Notes: generated from the letters alone by a model not told the origin. A stretch of DNA of 35,741 bases from an uncultured Eggerthellaceae bacterium (GCA_910589135.1 CAJUSL010000007.1:1607-37347); one strand, 5' to 3'. Numbered from the stretch's first letter, positions 15,624 to 23,834 are shown. Numbers and translations: made by a program.

Positions 15624-16544
15624 CTACAGCTCCACCGTGCCGCGAAACGATTCCGCCGCAGGGCCCGTCATGAGCACGGTGCCGCCCTCGTCCCAGTCGA
15701 TGCGCAGGTCTCCGCCCAGAAGCGACACCGTGCCGCGCCGAGGCGCCCTGCCCGTCAGGGCTGCGGCGACCTGCGTCGCGCACGTGCCCGTGCCGCATGC
15801 GAGCGTCTCGCCGCACCCGCGCTCGAACACGCGCATGGAGATGCCGCCGTCGCGCACCTCGGCGAACTCTATGTTGGCCTTCTCGGGGAAGGCGGGATGG
15901 CTTTCGAAGAACGCGCCCACCCTGTCGACGTCGAACGTTCGAAGCGACTTCGCCGCCGGGTCGCAGAACAGCTCGTCGGGAAGCGCCGCGAAGTCGTCGA
16001 CGAAGCAGACCGCATGGGGGTTGCCCATCGACACGGCCGTGAACGAGAACGTTCCCCAGGGGGACTCGAGCGGCAGGTCGCGCACGCAAGGTGTGCCGTC
16101 GTCGGTCGCGGCGTTGGGCTGCGCGTCGATGGGGACCAGCGCAGGGTCCAGTATGGGCGCGCCCATGTCCACCGTCGCCTCCGTCAGGGCGCCCTGCGCG
16201 TCCACCTCGAACGAGATGGACTTCGGTCCGGCCAGCGTGTCGGCCACGAACGACCCGCTTCGCGGGTCGACGATGCCTCGGTCGACGAGGTACTTCGCAA
16301 AGCATCGGACGCCGTTGCCGCACATTTCGGCCAAGGTGCCGTCGGCGTTGATGTAGTGCATGTATGCAGCGCACTCCTCGCGCGGCGACGCGTCCACCAG
16401 GATGACGCCGTCGGCGCCGATCCCGAAGTGTCGGTCGCACAGCGCCCTGACCTGGTCGTCGGACAAGGCCGTGGCGCCGTCGAGGTTGTCGATGAAGACG
16501 AAGTCGTTCCCGAGGCCGTTCAGCTTGGCGAATTCAGTTGCCAT
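15624..16544 (-). CDS. dapF: Diaminopimelate epimerase
   Basis: This 306-residue enzyme interconverts LL- and meso-diaminopimelate, the last step before lysine and peptidoglycan stem-peptide synthesis. The two catalytic cysteines lie in MCGNGVRC (C75) and in ACGTGTCAT (C-terminal half), and the N-terminal KLNGLGNDF is typical. The ATG has GGAGAAAGGG upstream. It overlaps the miaA end by 11 bp and sits 2 nt before hflX, giving a tightly packed operon. dapA and dapB are 17-19 kb away on the same strand, so the pathway genes are split. Confidence 0.96.
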   Translation of the reverse strand: MATEFAKLNGLGNDFVFIDNLDGATALSDDQVRALCDRHFGIGADGVILVDASPREECAAYMHYINADGTLAEMCGNGVRCFAKYLVDRGIVDPRSGSFVADTLAGPKSISFEVDAQGALTEATVDMGAPILDPALVPIDAQPNAATDDGTPCVRDLPLESPWGTFSFTAVSMGNPHAVCFVDDFAALPDELFCDPAAKSLRTFDVDRVGAFFESHPAFPEKANIEFAEVRDGGISMRVFERGCGETLACGTGTCATQVAAALTGRAPRRGTVSLLGGDLRIDWDEGGTVLMTGPAAESFRGTVEL

Positions 16545-17493
16545 GGTGCCCTTTCTCCGCGTTTTCCTCCATTGTCTCGCATGCTTGCTCGAGCATCAAG
16601 CCGAGGTCGTGCGCGTTGCCGTCGATCCATGCGATGCGCCCGTCGGCGCGGAACCACGTCCTCTGCCGCTTGGCGTAGCGCCTGGTCGAGACCTTGATCC
16701 GCTCGAACGCCTCATCCATGCCGATGGCGCCCTCCAGCGCGAGCGCCACCTCCTTGTAACCGATGGCGTGCTTGGCCGTGACGCCGTCCTTGAAGCCCTT
16801 CCCGATGAGCCCTTCCACTTCGGCGACAAGGCCCTCCTCGCGCATCCGGTCGACGCGCTGGTCGATCCGCGCGCGCAGGACGTCGCGGTCGACGTCGATT
16901 CCCACGAAGGCGGCCGGGACGCTCTCCCCTATCGCATGCAGCCGGTCAAGCCGCTCGGCGTAGCTCTCCCCCGCCGCGTGCATCTCGAGCGCGCGGACGA
17001 CGCGCTTGGCGTCGTTGGGATGGATGCGGTGCGCGCTCTCGGGGTCGAGCCTGAGCAGCTCGCCCCACACGTGCTCGGACCCGGCCACCTCGAGCAGGGC
17101 AAGGTAGGAGTCGCGCACCTCGTTTCCGACCTGCTCGCCTTCGGCGAAACGGTAGTCGTCGAGGGCGGCGCGCACGTAGAAGCCCGTTCCCCCGCACAGG
17201 ACGGGCGTCCTGCCCTTGGCTGCGATCTCGTCGAAGGCGGCGCGGGCATGGCCCTGGTAGAGCGCGGCGGAGTACGGCTCGCCCGGGTCGACGAGGTCGA
17301 TGCCGTAGTGCTTGACGACGCGCCGGCTTGCGGGAACCTTGGCCGTGCCGATGTCCATGCCCCGGTACACCTGCATGGAGTCCGCGCTCACCACCTCGCC
17401 GTCGAAGTGCCTGGCGAGCTCGATCGCGAGGTCGGACTTCCCCGACGCCGTCGGGCCCACGACGGCGATGACGGCGCCGCGCGGGAAGCCCAC
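16534..17493 (-). CDS. miaA: tRNA dimethylallyltransferase
   Basis: This 319-residue enzyme transfers a dimethylallyl group to N6 of A37 in tRNAs reading codons that start with U. The P-loop GPTASGKS is at about 13-20, followed by DSMQVYRGMDIGTAKV, and FYVRAALD lies in the middle. The start codon is GTG (17491-17493), 1 nt after the miaB stop, with GAGGTGG just upstream inside miaB. MiaB, encoded directly upstream, methylthiolates the product, so the two modifying enzymes are coupled. Confidence 0.95.
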   Translation of the reverse strand: MGFPRGAVIAVVGPTASGKSDLAIELARHFDGEVVSADSMQVYRGMDIGTAKVPASRRVVKHYGIDLVDPGEPYSAALYQGHARAAFDEIAAKGRTPVLCGGTGFYVRAALDDYRFAEGEQVGNEVRDSYLALLEVAGSEHVWGELLRLDPESAHRIHPNDAKRVVRALEMHAAGESYAERLDRLHAIGESVPAAFVGIDVDRDVLRARIDQRVDRMREEGLVAEVEGLIGKGFKDGVTAKHAIGYKEVALALEGAIGMDEAFERIKVSTRRYAKRQRTWFRADGRIAWIDGNAHDLGLMLEQACETMEENAEKGHHGN

Positions 17494-17494
17494 G

Positions 17495-18847
17495 TCAGAC
17501 CACCTCGCCGGAAAGGTACCAGGTCTTCGCCTCGTCGATGCGCACGTTCACGAACGTGCCGGCCAGCTCGTCCGCGCCGACGCCGGCAGGAAGGGGCGCA
17601 TGCACGTTCTGGTTGCGCGGGCTCCTGCCTGCAAGCACGCGCGCGTCGCCCTTCGATGCGCCCTCGACGAGCACAGAAACGACGGATCCCAGGTCGAGCT
17701 GGTTGGCCTCGAAGGCGCGCTTCTCCACCACCTCGAACAGGCGGTCGAACCTGCGCTGCGAGACGGCCCGGGGCACCGCGTCGGGATACGAGGCGGCCGG
17801 CGTGCCCGTGCGCGGCGAGTAGATGAACGTGAACACCTGGTTGTAGCCGACCTCGTCCACGAGCCGCAGCGTGTCCTCGAAGTCGTCGTCCGTCTCGCCG
17901 GGGAACCCCACGATGACGTCGGTCGAAAGCGCGATGTCGGGGCGGGCCGCGCGCACCTTGCGCACCAGGTCGAGGTAATGCTCGCGGGTGTAGCGGCGGT
18001 TCATGCGCTCGAGCACCCCGTTCGACCCCGACTGCACGGGCAAATGCAGCGCCGGCATCAGCGCGTCGAGGCGCGCGAAGGCGTCAATGACCTCGTCGGA
18101 GAGGTCCTTGGGGTGGCTGGTGGCGAACCTGACGCGGTCGATGCCGGTCGCGCAGACGGCGTCGAGCACGCGCGCGAACGCGGGGCTGCCGTACAGGTCG
18201 CGCCCGTACGAGTTCACGTTCTGCCCGAGCAGCGTGATCTCCTTCACGCCGTCGGCGACGTAGCGTTCGGCCTCCGCGACGATGTCTTCGACGGGCCGGG
18301 ACTTTTCGCGCCCTCGGACGTACGGGACGATGCAGTACGTGCAGAAGTTGTCGCACCCGACGGTGATGGGCAGCCACGCCGACCACGGATGCTCGCGCTT
18401 GCTGGGAAGGTCGGTCGGGAAGTCGTCCGCCTGGTCGAGCGTGCGATGCTTGAGGCCTGTGCCGTGGACGGCCTCCTCGACCAGGCCCGGGAGCTCGGCG
18501 ATGTTGTGCGTGCCGAACACGACGTCGATGCGCGGCGCGCGCTCGGAGAGCCCCGCGCCGTAGTTCTGCCCCATGCAGCCGCCGATGGCGATGATGCGCC
18601 TTCCCAAGGGCGACCCTTCGCGCGCGGGCATGTTCTTGATGGAATTGACGTGCCCGAGCAGCCGCGTCTCGGCGGACTCCCTCACGCAGCACGTCATGAA
18701 CACGACTACGTCGGCCCGATCGACTGAGCCGACCTCGTGGGCGCCTTGCGCCTGCAGAAGCCCGGAGATGCGCTCGGAGTCGTGCTTGTTCATCTGGCAG
18801 CCGAACGTCTGGACGTTGTAGGCGAGCCCTTCTAGAACGTTGTTCAT
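17495..18847 (-). CDS. miaB: tRNA-2-methylthio-N6-dimethylallyladenosine synthase
   Basis: This 450-residue radical-SAM methylthiotransferase converts i6A37 to ms2i6A37. The N-terminal UPF0004 domain holds the auxiliary cluster cysteines (FGCQMNKHDSE, and later TCCVRE and GGCMGQ). The radical SAM triad is CDNFCTYC near residue 164, and a TRAM RNA-binding domain ends the protein. The MNKHDSE motif marks MiaB rather than RimO, which is encoded separately at 25257-26582. ATG 18847 lies 13 nt after the spoVS stop. The bases before it are pyrimidine-rich with no Shine-Dalgarno, so translation may depend on coupling to spoVS. Confidence 0.95.
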   Translation of the reverse strand: MNNVLEGLAYNVQTFGCQMNKHDSERISGLLQAQGAHEVGSVDRADVVVFMTCCVRESAETRLLGHVNSIKNMPAREGSPLGRRIIAIGGCMGQNYGAGLSERAPRIDVVFGTHNIAELPGLVEEAVHGTGLKHRTLDQADDFPTDLPSKREHPWSAWLPITVGCDNFCTYCIVPYVRGREKSRPVEDIVAEAERYVADGVKEITLLGQNVNSYGRDLYGSPAFARVLDAVCATGIDRVRFATSHPKDLSDEVIDAFARLDALMPALHLPVQSGSNGVLERMNRRYTREHYLDLVRKVRAARPDIALSTDVIVGFPGETDDDFEDTLRLVDEVGYNQVFTFIYSPRTGTPAASYPDAVPRAVSQRRFDRLFEVVEKRAFEANQLDLGSVVSVLVEGASKGDARVLAGRSPRNQNVHAPLPAGVGADELAGTFVNVRIDEAKTWYLSGEVV

Positions 18848-18860
18848 ATGGGAAGGGGCG

Positions 18861-19196
18861 CTAGGCCGTCTGGGTTGCCTGGGAGGCGGCGGACCCTTCG
18901 ACGACGGGGATATGGGAACCCTTCGGCTCGACGGCGAAGCGGATGGCGGTGCGGTACTCGCCGTCGATGACGATGTCCGCGAAGGAGGGGATGCACGATA
19001 TCTCGATGCCCACGGGAGACAGGAACCCGCGCGATATGGCGATGGCCTTGACGGCCTGGTTCACAGCGCCTGCGCCGACGGCCTGTATCTCGACGGTGGA
19101 ACCGTCTTTGATCATGCCTGCGATTGCGCCGGCAACCGATGCGGGCGATGACTTCGAGGATACCTTCAGGCAACCTATTTCAGACTTTGCGTCCAT
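18861..19196 (-). CDS. spoVS: Stage V sporulation protein S family (SpoVS, Alba-like)
   Basis: This 111-residue protein matches Bacillus SpoVS along its first 91 residues: KVSSKSSPASVAGA, EIQAVGAGAVNQAVKA, and ISRGFLSP, ending in the RTAIRFAVEPK strand. SpoVS has an Alba-like nucleic-acid-binding fold and affects sporulation and septum timing in Bacillus, but homologues also occur in bacteria that do not sporulate. Here about 20 extra residues rich in Ser, Ala, Gln and Thr extend the C-terminus. It lies between the GHKL ATPase gene and miaB, matching the rny-ymdB-spoVS-miaB order of Firmicutes. A well-formed promoter lies directly upstream. Its role in a presumably non-sporulating actinobacterium is unknown. 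Confidence 0.93.
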   Translation of the reverse strand: MDAKSEIGCLKVSSKSSPASVAGAIAGMIKDGSTVEIQAVGAGAVNQAVKAIAISRGFLSPVGIEISCIPSFADIVIDGEYRTAIRFAVEPKGSHIPVVEGSAASQATQTA

Positions 19197-19275
19197 CTCA
19201 ACCGTGGTCCTTGTTCCGTTGTTGCTGTTTCTAGAATGCGTTGATGGTGACCATGCTGCAATTCTGGGTTTGATA

Positions 19276-19304
19276 ATCATAACTTTAGCGAGGTGAAATG
19301 GCAA
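19276..19304 (-). promoter_or_regulatory. Sigma-A-type promoter for spoVS
   Basis: On the minus strand, -35 TTGCCA (19304-19299) and -10 TATGAT (19281-19276) are separated by exactly 17 bp, each with 5 of 6 consensus matches. Transcription would start near 19269, giving a leader of about 70 nt before spoVS. The promoter abuts the end of the upstream GHKL gene. Confidence 0.65.
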
Positions 19305-19308
19305 ACAA

Positions 19309-20445
19309 TCACGAATTCTTCTCAACGACGTCGAACTCGACCACCAGTTTCGAACCCCGCTGGCGCGCCTTCGGCCGCACGGCGTCGAGGTAGTACTTCT
19401 CCGCGACGCCCTCGAATGCGGCGAGCATGTCGCGCTCGAGGGCGTCGATGTCCTCCCTGGAGATGCGGGGCGCACGGACGTGGGCTCGCGCAGGGAAGGA
19501 GTCCACGCCGGAGCCGCGGCCGCCCTTTCCCGCATAGGGCGACGCGGCGCGGTCGGGGAACGACTCGGCCTGAAGGCGGTCCATGAGGGACGCGACGGGC
19601 GCGATCTCGCCGTCCAGGACACGCCTGGCCGAACGCGCGGAGATGCCCAGGCCGAGCGCGTCCGCGGCCTGGACGAGTTCGAACTCGTCGCACGACGTCG
19701 CAAGCGCCTGCGTGAGAGGCACGTCCTCCCCGGCGCCGCCGAAGAGCCTCCTCGAGGCGGGAAGCGTGTCCGTGCCGTGCTCGAACAGCGTCGCGACGAT
19801 CTCGGTCTCGGTGCCGCAGTACACCGAGAGGGTCTTGCGGTGCTCGAAGGCGAACTCGACGGCCGTGCGCAGGATGTTCCGCGGGCCGCGCATGGAGTAG
19901 CCGGTGTCGGTCTTCTCGAACGTCGGGAAGGTGGACTGGTCGGCGCGCTCGGGAAGCGATGCGGTGTCTGTGCGCACCTTGATGGAGGCGCCGAGCCCCG
20001 GGAGGGAGCGCTGCACCTGGGCGAAGCTCGCGTTTGCCGCGATGGAGTACAGAGCCATGCCGCGCCCGTGGATGCCCCACTTGTCGAGCTTGGCCGAATC
20101 GAGCTTGGACGTGACACGCGGCTGGAAGACGCGCTCGTGCATGTCTGGCGGGATGCCGGCACCGTCGTCGACGACGACGATGCTGCGCATGGCGCCCTCC
20201 CGTCCCACGGCGAGGAAGACGTTGGCAGCGCCCGCGTCGCGCGCGTTGCGCAGCATCTCGATGACGACGTCTTCGCTGCAACGGATGTCCTGGGCGGCCT
20301 GGCGCCGCTCGGCTTCGGAGCTTTTCAGCCGGACGAACCCGTGCCCGAGGTCTTCCTCGACGCGGAGCTTGTCCTCTCCGACGACCCCTTTGACGAATGC
20401 CTCGAGAGAGCCGTCGCCGGTTGCCGACGCCTTGCTACTTGGCAT
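19309..20445 (-). CDS. Uncharacterised GHKL (HSP90-like) ATPase
   Basis: This 378-residue soluble protein has a GHKL ATP-binding domain in its first 140 residues. The N-box is EMLRNARDAGA (about 62-72), the G1 box DDGAGIP (about 91-97) and the G2 box GIHGRGMAL (about 123-131). This is the layout of MutL, HSP90, gyrase B and histidine kinases. No kinase H-box, MutL endonuclease motif or HSP90 middle domain is visible. The C-terminal 240 residues are not recognised; they are rich in charged helices and include an Arg/Ala-rich segment near SARSARRVLDG. ATG 20445 overlaps the rny stop by 11 bp, so the two proteins are probably made together. spoVS follows. In Bacillus the gene in this slot is ymdB, a phosphodiesterase of a different fold. 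A nucleic-acid or RNase Y-related function is inference only. Confidence 0.8.
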   Translation of the reverse strand: MPSSKASATGDGSLEAFVKGVVGEDKLRVEEDLGHGFVRLKSSEAERRQAAQDIRCSEDVVIEMLRNARDAGAANVFLAVGREGAMRSIVVVDDGAGIPPDMHERVFQPRVTSKLDSAKLDKWGIHGRGMALYSIAANASFAQVQRSLPGLGASIKVRTDTASLPERADQSTFPTFEKTDTGYSMRGPRNILRTAVEFAFEHRKTLSVYCGTETEIVATLFEHGTDTLPASRRLFGGAGEDVPLTQALATSCDEFELVQAADALGLGISARSARRVLDGEIAPVASLMDRLQAESFPDRAASPYAGKGGRGSGVDSFPARAHVRAPRISREDIDALERDMLAAFEGVAEKYYLDAVRPKARQRGSKLVVEFDVVEKNS

Positions 20446-21994
20446 AGTCGACCGCGCGACTTTCGCGCACGACAACCACCTTGACCTGTCCGGGGTACTG
20501 CATCTCGTTCTCGATCTGCTTCGCGATGTCGTGCGCAAGCACGACGGATTCGGCGTCGTCCACGACGTCGGGCTTCACCATGACGCGCACTTCCCTGCCG
20601 GCCTGGATGGCGAAGGTGCGCTCGACGCCCTTGTGGCCGTTGGCGATCTCCTCCATCTTCTCGAGACGCTTGATGTAGGCGTCCAGCGTCTCCTTCCTGG
20701 CGCCGGGACGGGCCGCGGAGACGGCGTCGGCCGCCTGAATGAGCATGTCGAGCACCGAGTTGGGGTCGACATCCTCGTGGTGGGCCTCGATGGCGTGCAC
20801 GATTTCCTCGGACTCGCCGAAGCGCTTGGCGAGGTCGGCCCCGATGACGGCGTGGCTTCCGTCGACCTCGTGGTCGACGGCCTTGCCGAGGTCGTGCAGC
20901 AGGCCGGCGCGTTTCGCGGGAACCGGATCGAGCCCGAGTTCGGAGGCCATGACGCCGGCGAGGTAGGCGACCTCGAGGGAATGGTTCAGGACGTTCTGCC
21001 CGTACGAGGTGCGGTACAGCAGGCGTCCCAGCGTCTTCACGACCTCGGGATGGAGGTCGTGGATGCCGGTGTCGAAGGCGGCCTGCTCGCCGGCCTTCTG
21101 CACGCGGTCCTCGACGTACTTGACGGCCTTCTCGTACATCTCCTCGATGCGGGCCGGATGGATGCGCCCGTCGGAGATGAGGTTCTCCATGGTGACGCGG
21201 CCGATCTCGCGGCGCACGGGGTCGAAGCAGGAGATGGTGACGCACTCGGGGGTGTCGTCGATGATAAGGTTGGTGCCAGTCAGCTGCTCGAAGGAGCGGA
21301 TGTTGCGCCCTTCGCGGCCGATGATGCGGCCCTTGAGGTCGTCGTTGGGGATATGGATGGTGGACACCGTGTTCTCGGAGGAATGGTCGGCGGCGACGCG
21401 CTGGATGGCGAGGCTCAAGATCATGCGGGCGCGCTTGTCGGCCTCGGCCTTGGTGCGCTCCTCCGACTCGCGGATGATGGCGGCGGACTCGTGCGTCACC
21501 TCGTCGCGGATGCTGTCGAGCAGTTCGACCTTGGCCTCCTGGGCGCTCATGCCGGCGACGGCGACGAGCTTCTCGTCCACCTGGGCCTGCGTCGCGCTGA
21601 CCTCCTCCATCCTGGCGTCGATCTGCCCCTGCAGGTTGGAGAGCTGCTTCTCCCTGGAGTCGAGCGACTCGGACCTGCGGTCGAGAGACTCCTCGCGCTG
21701 GGTGAGGCGGTTCTCGGCGGCGCGCACCTCGTGCAGGCGGTCCTTGCTCTCCTCCTCGATCTGCTGCTTGTACCTGAGGGCCTGGTCCTTGGCCTCGATC
21801 TCGGCCTCCTTGCGGTAGGTGTCGGCCTGCTTCTTCGCGTTCTCCACCAGGGCCTTCGCCTCGGTTTCGGCCTTCTGCCTCATGTTGGACGCCTCGTTTG
21901 CGCTGCTCTTCTCGCGCGTCTTTGTCACGAAGAACATGACCGCCAGGCCGACCACGACGCCGACGATGGCTGCGATGACGATGAATGCTTCCAT
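20435..21994 (-). CDS. rny: Ribonuclease Y
   Basis: This 519-residue membrane-anchored endoribonuclease starts mRNA decay in many Firmicutes. One N-terminal transmembrane helix (about 3-22) is followed by a long coiled coil rich in Glu, Lys and Gln (about 28-190). A KH domain has the GREG loop in RIIGREGRNIRSFEQL (about 218-233). The HD domain has the metal-binding pair in LLHDLGKAVDHEV (about 363-375), and a conserved C-terminal segment follows. All domains are present and the length is normal (about 520). The ATG has AAGGAAGG upstream. A terminator-like hairpin lies 48 nt before the start. It overlaps the GHKL ATPase gene. Confidence 0.96.
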   Translation of the reverse strand: MEAFIVIAAIVGVVVGLAVMFFVTKTREKSSANEASNMRQKAETEAKALVENAKKQADTYRKEAEIEAKDQALRYKQQIEEESKDRLHEVRAAENRLTQREESLDRRSESLDSREKQLSNLQGQIDARMEEVSATQAQVDEKLVAVAGMSAQEAKVELLDSIRDEVTHESAAIIRESEERTKAEADKRARMILSLAIQRVAADHSSENTVSTIHIPNDDLKGRIIGREGRNIRSFEQLTGTNLIIDDTPECVTISCFDPVRREIGRVTMENLISDGRIHPARIEEMYEKAVKYVEDRVQKAGEQAAFDTGIHDLHPEVVKTLGRLLYRTSYGQNVLNHSLEVAYLAGVMASELGLDPVPAKRAGLLHDLGKAVDHEVDGSHAVIGADLAKRFGESEEIVHAIEAHHEDVDPNSVLDMLIQAADAVSAARPGARKETLDAYIKRLEKMEEIANGHKGVERTFAIQAGREVRVMVKPDVVDDAESVVLAHDIAKQIENEMQYPGQVKVVVVRESRAVDYAK

Positions 21995-22035
21995 GTAGAA
22001 CCTTCCTTAATGCCTTCAACGGCCTTTCGTTGCAT

Positions 22036-22059
22036 AAAAAATGTTGGCATACGCCAACA
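22036..22059 (-). terminator. Intrinsic terminator or attenuator before rny
   Basis: On the minus strand TGTTGGC, a 4-nt loop and GCCAACA (22059-22042) form a 7-bp perfect stem, followed at once by six T (22041-22036). It lies after recX and 41 nt before the rny start codon. It could end the recA-recX transcript or attenuate rny transcription. Confidence 0.65.
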
Positions 22060-22098
22060 TGAGAATTCGCACTCGCGAGATAAGAGAATATTGGGTTT

Positions 22099-22126
22099 TG
22101 TATATTCAAATACCCTGAGGGTACAA
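22099..22126 (-). promoter_or_regulatory. Candidate rny promoter with embedded palindrome
   Basis: On the minus strand TTGTAC (22126-22121) and TATACA (22104-22099) are spaced by 16 bp. The 13-bp perfect palindrome TACCCTGAGGGTA at 22111-22123 overlaps the -35 box and spacer and could be an operator. A separate TATAAT (22150-22145) lies just upstream but lacks a good -35 box. Confidence 0.4.
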
Positions 22127-22159
22127 ATTGCTCAAGTCGAGACGATTATAGCGCAAAAG

Positions 22160-22657
22160 CTAGCGTTCGTTCTCGACGAACAGGCGGGACGCGGTGGATG
22201 CGACGTCGGAGGGAAAGCCCTTCGTCATGAGCTTGCGGTAGGCGGCGCCCCTCTGGTCCTTTGAGCGGGACGGGTGCCGCGACAGGAAGTCGAGGGCACG
22301 CTCCACCTCGGCGCCTTCCTCCTCGTCCAGATACTCGCAGTACGCGTCTATCTCGTAGGCGTCGATGCCGAGGGATTCGATCTCCTTCAGGACGAACCTG
22401 AGCCCCTTGCCCGACGCCAAGGTTCCCCGAACGAGGCATTCGCAGTAGCGCCTGTCGTCGATGGCGCCGATGCGCACCGCCTTCTCGATTGCACGGTCGA
22501 TCGAGCGCTGCGGATATCCCGCCTGCTCGAGCTTGCGCCGCATCTTCTGCGTGGACTGCTCGCATGCCGAGACGCTTCGGATCACGCGCTCGAACGCGAG
22601 CTCGTCGCACTCCTCGTCGGTGCAGCCGGAGAAGTCATTCTTCTTCACGAGGCCCAT
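22160..22657 (-). CDS. recX: Regulatory protein RecX
   Basis: This 165-residue all-helical protein is built of the three-helix repeats typical of RecX, for example KMRRKLEQAGYPQRSIDRAI and later YRKLMTKGFPSDVAS. RecX binds RecA filaments and inhibits or remodels them. ATG 22657 has AGGGAG upstream. It lies 59 bp downstream of recA with a strong hairpin between, an arrangement known from other bacteria to lower recX expression relative to recA. Confidence 0.9.
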   Translation of the reverse strand: MGLVKKNDFSGCTDEECDELAFERVIRSVSACEQSTQKMRRKLEQAGYPQRSIDRAIEKAVRIGAIDDRRYCECLVRGTLASGKGLRFVLKEIESLGIDAYEIDAYCEYLDEEEGAEVERALDFLSRHPSRSKDQRGAAYRKLMTKGFPSDVASTASRLFVENER

Positions 22658-22680
22658 ATCGCTCCCTTGTCGGACGAGGG

Positions 22681-22706
22681 GCAGGGCCGCGTCGAGGCGG
22701 CCCTGC
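22681..22706 (-). terminator. Hairpin between recA and recX
   Basis: GCAGGGCCGC (22681-22690) and GCGGCCCTGC (22697-22706) form a perfect 10-bp GC-rich stem with a 6-nt loop, 11 nt after the recA stop. There is no T-run. It probably causes partial termination or stabilises the recA mRNA 3' end. Confidence 0.65.
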
Positions 22707-22716
22707 GAAACGTCGC

Positions 22717-23769
22717 CTATTCGGCCGCGTCCGCCGCAGCGGCGTCTTCGACTGCGGCGTCGTCGGCGCCGCCGGAGATGGACGCGTTGTAGAAGCTGCG
22801 GACCTTCGCCTCTATCTCCTGGCGGATGTCGGGGTTCTCGCGCAGCGTCTGCTTCGCCGCCTCGCGTCCCTGGCCGAGCCTTTCGTCCCCATAGGTGTAC
22901 CAGGCGCCGCTCTTGCGGGCGATGCCGCAGTCGACGGCCATGTCGACGATGCACCCCTCCTTGGATATGCCCTCCCCGAACATGAGGTCGAACTCTGCCT
23001 GGCGGAAGGGTGGCGCGACCTTGTTCTTCACGATCTTCGCGCGCACGCGGTTGCCGACCGCTTCCCCGTTCTGCTTGATGGATTCGATGCGGCGGATGTC
23101 GATGCGGACGCTGGAGAAGAACTTGAGCGCGCGGCCGCCCGTGGTCGTTTCGGGGTTGCCGAACATCACGCCGATCTTCTCACGCAGCTGGTTGATGAAG
23201 ATGCACGTGGTGTTGGACTTCGAAAGCGAGCCTGCGAGCTTGCGGAGCGCCTGCGACATGAGGCGCGCCTGCAGGCCGATGGACGCGTCGCCCATTTCGC
23301 CCTCGATCTCGGCTCGCGGAACGAGCGCGGCGACGGAGTCGACCACCACGCAGTCGACCGCCCCGGAACGCACGAGCATGTCGCAGATCTCGAGCGCCTG
23401 CTCGCCCGTGTCTGGCTGGGAGACAAGCACCTCGTCGATGTCGACGCCGATGCGCGCGGCGTAGACCGGGTCGAGGGCGTGCTCGGCGTCGATGAAGGCG
23501 ACGATGCCCCCCTCGGCCTGCGCTTCGGCGAGGATCTGCAGCGCAAGGGTAGTCTTGCCGCTGGACTCGGGGCCGTATATCTCGATGATGCGGCCGCGCG
23601 GCACGCCGCCGATGCCGAGCGCGATGTCGAGAGGAAGGGCGCCTGTGGGGATGGCTGCGACGGCGAGGTCGGCCCCGCCCTCGCCCAGCTTCATGATGGA
23701 GCCCTTGCCGAACTTCTTGTGAATCTGGTCGGTGGTGCTCTTGAGGAGTTCTTCCTTGGTCTGGCTCAT
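22717..23769 (-). CDS. recA: Recombinase RecA
   Basis: This 350-residue recombinase forms filaments on single-stranded DNA, drives strand exchange and stimulates LexA self-cleavage. Walker A GPESSGKT is at 66-73, Walker B lies in CVVVDSVAALVP, and the L2 DNA-binding loop region contains FGNPETTTGGRALKF. The C-terminus is acidic (DDAAVEDAAAADAAE), as usual. The start is ATG 23769 with AAGGAGA upstream. No intein is present. Its promoter carries a near-perfect LexA box. Confidence 0.98.
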   Translation of the reverse strand: MSQTKEELLKSTTDQIHKKFGKGSIMKLGEGGADLAVAAIPTGALPLDIALGIGGVPRGRIIEIYGPESSGKTTLALQILAEAQAEGGIVAFIDAEHALDPVYAARIGVDIDEVLVSQPDTGEQALEICDMLVRSGAVDCVVVDSVAALVPRAEIEGEMGDASIGLQARLMSQALRKLAGSLSKSNTTCIFINQLREKIGVMFGNPETTTGGRALKFFSSVRIDIRRIESIKQNGEAVGNRVRAKIVKNKVAPPFRQAEFDLMFGEGISKEGCIVDMAVDCGIARKSGAWYTYGDERLGQGREAAKQTLRENPDIRQEIEAKVRSFYNASISGGADDAAVEDAAAADAAE

Positions 23770-23806
23770 GTGTTCTCCTTGTTTGCTGCATTCATGCCAT
23801 GACTCA

Positions 23807-23834
23807 ATTATACGAACATATGTTTGCAAGTCAA
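23807..23834 (-). promoter_or_regulatory. recA promoter with SOS box
   Basis: On the minus strand -35 TTGACT (23834-23829) and -10 TATAAT (23812-23807) are separated by 16 bp. The spacer holds CAAACATATGTTCG (23826-23813), which matches the Gram-positive LexA box CGAACATATGTTCG at 13 of 14 positions. LexA binding here would block RNA polymerase directly. Confidence 0.9.

Noticed and set aside
22048..22060. Shared 11-mer CATGTTGGCGT in the rny leader and the dapA promoter region (34015-34025)
   Set aside because: In one place it is part of a terminator stem and in the other part of a -35 box. A single shared 11-mer in 35 kb is not enough for a common operator.
22015..22060. Fourteen-codon leader peptide before rny
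   Set aside because: The frame starts inside the terminator stem and has no ribosome-binding site, so it is most likely chance.
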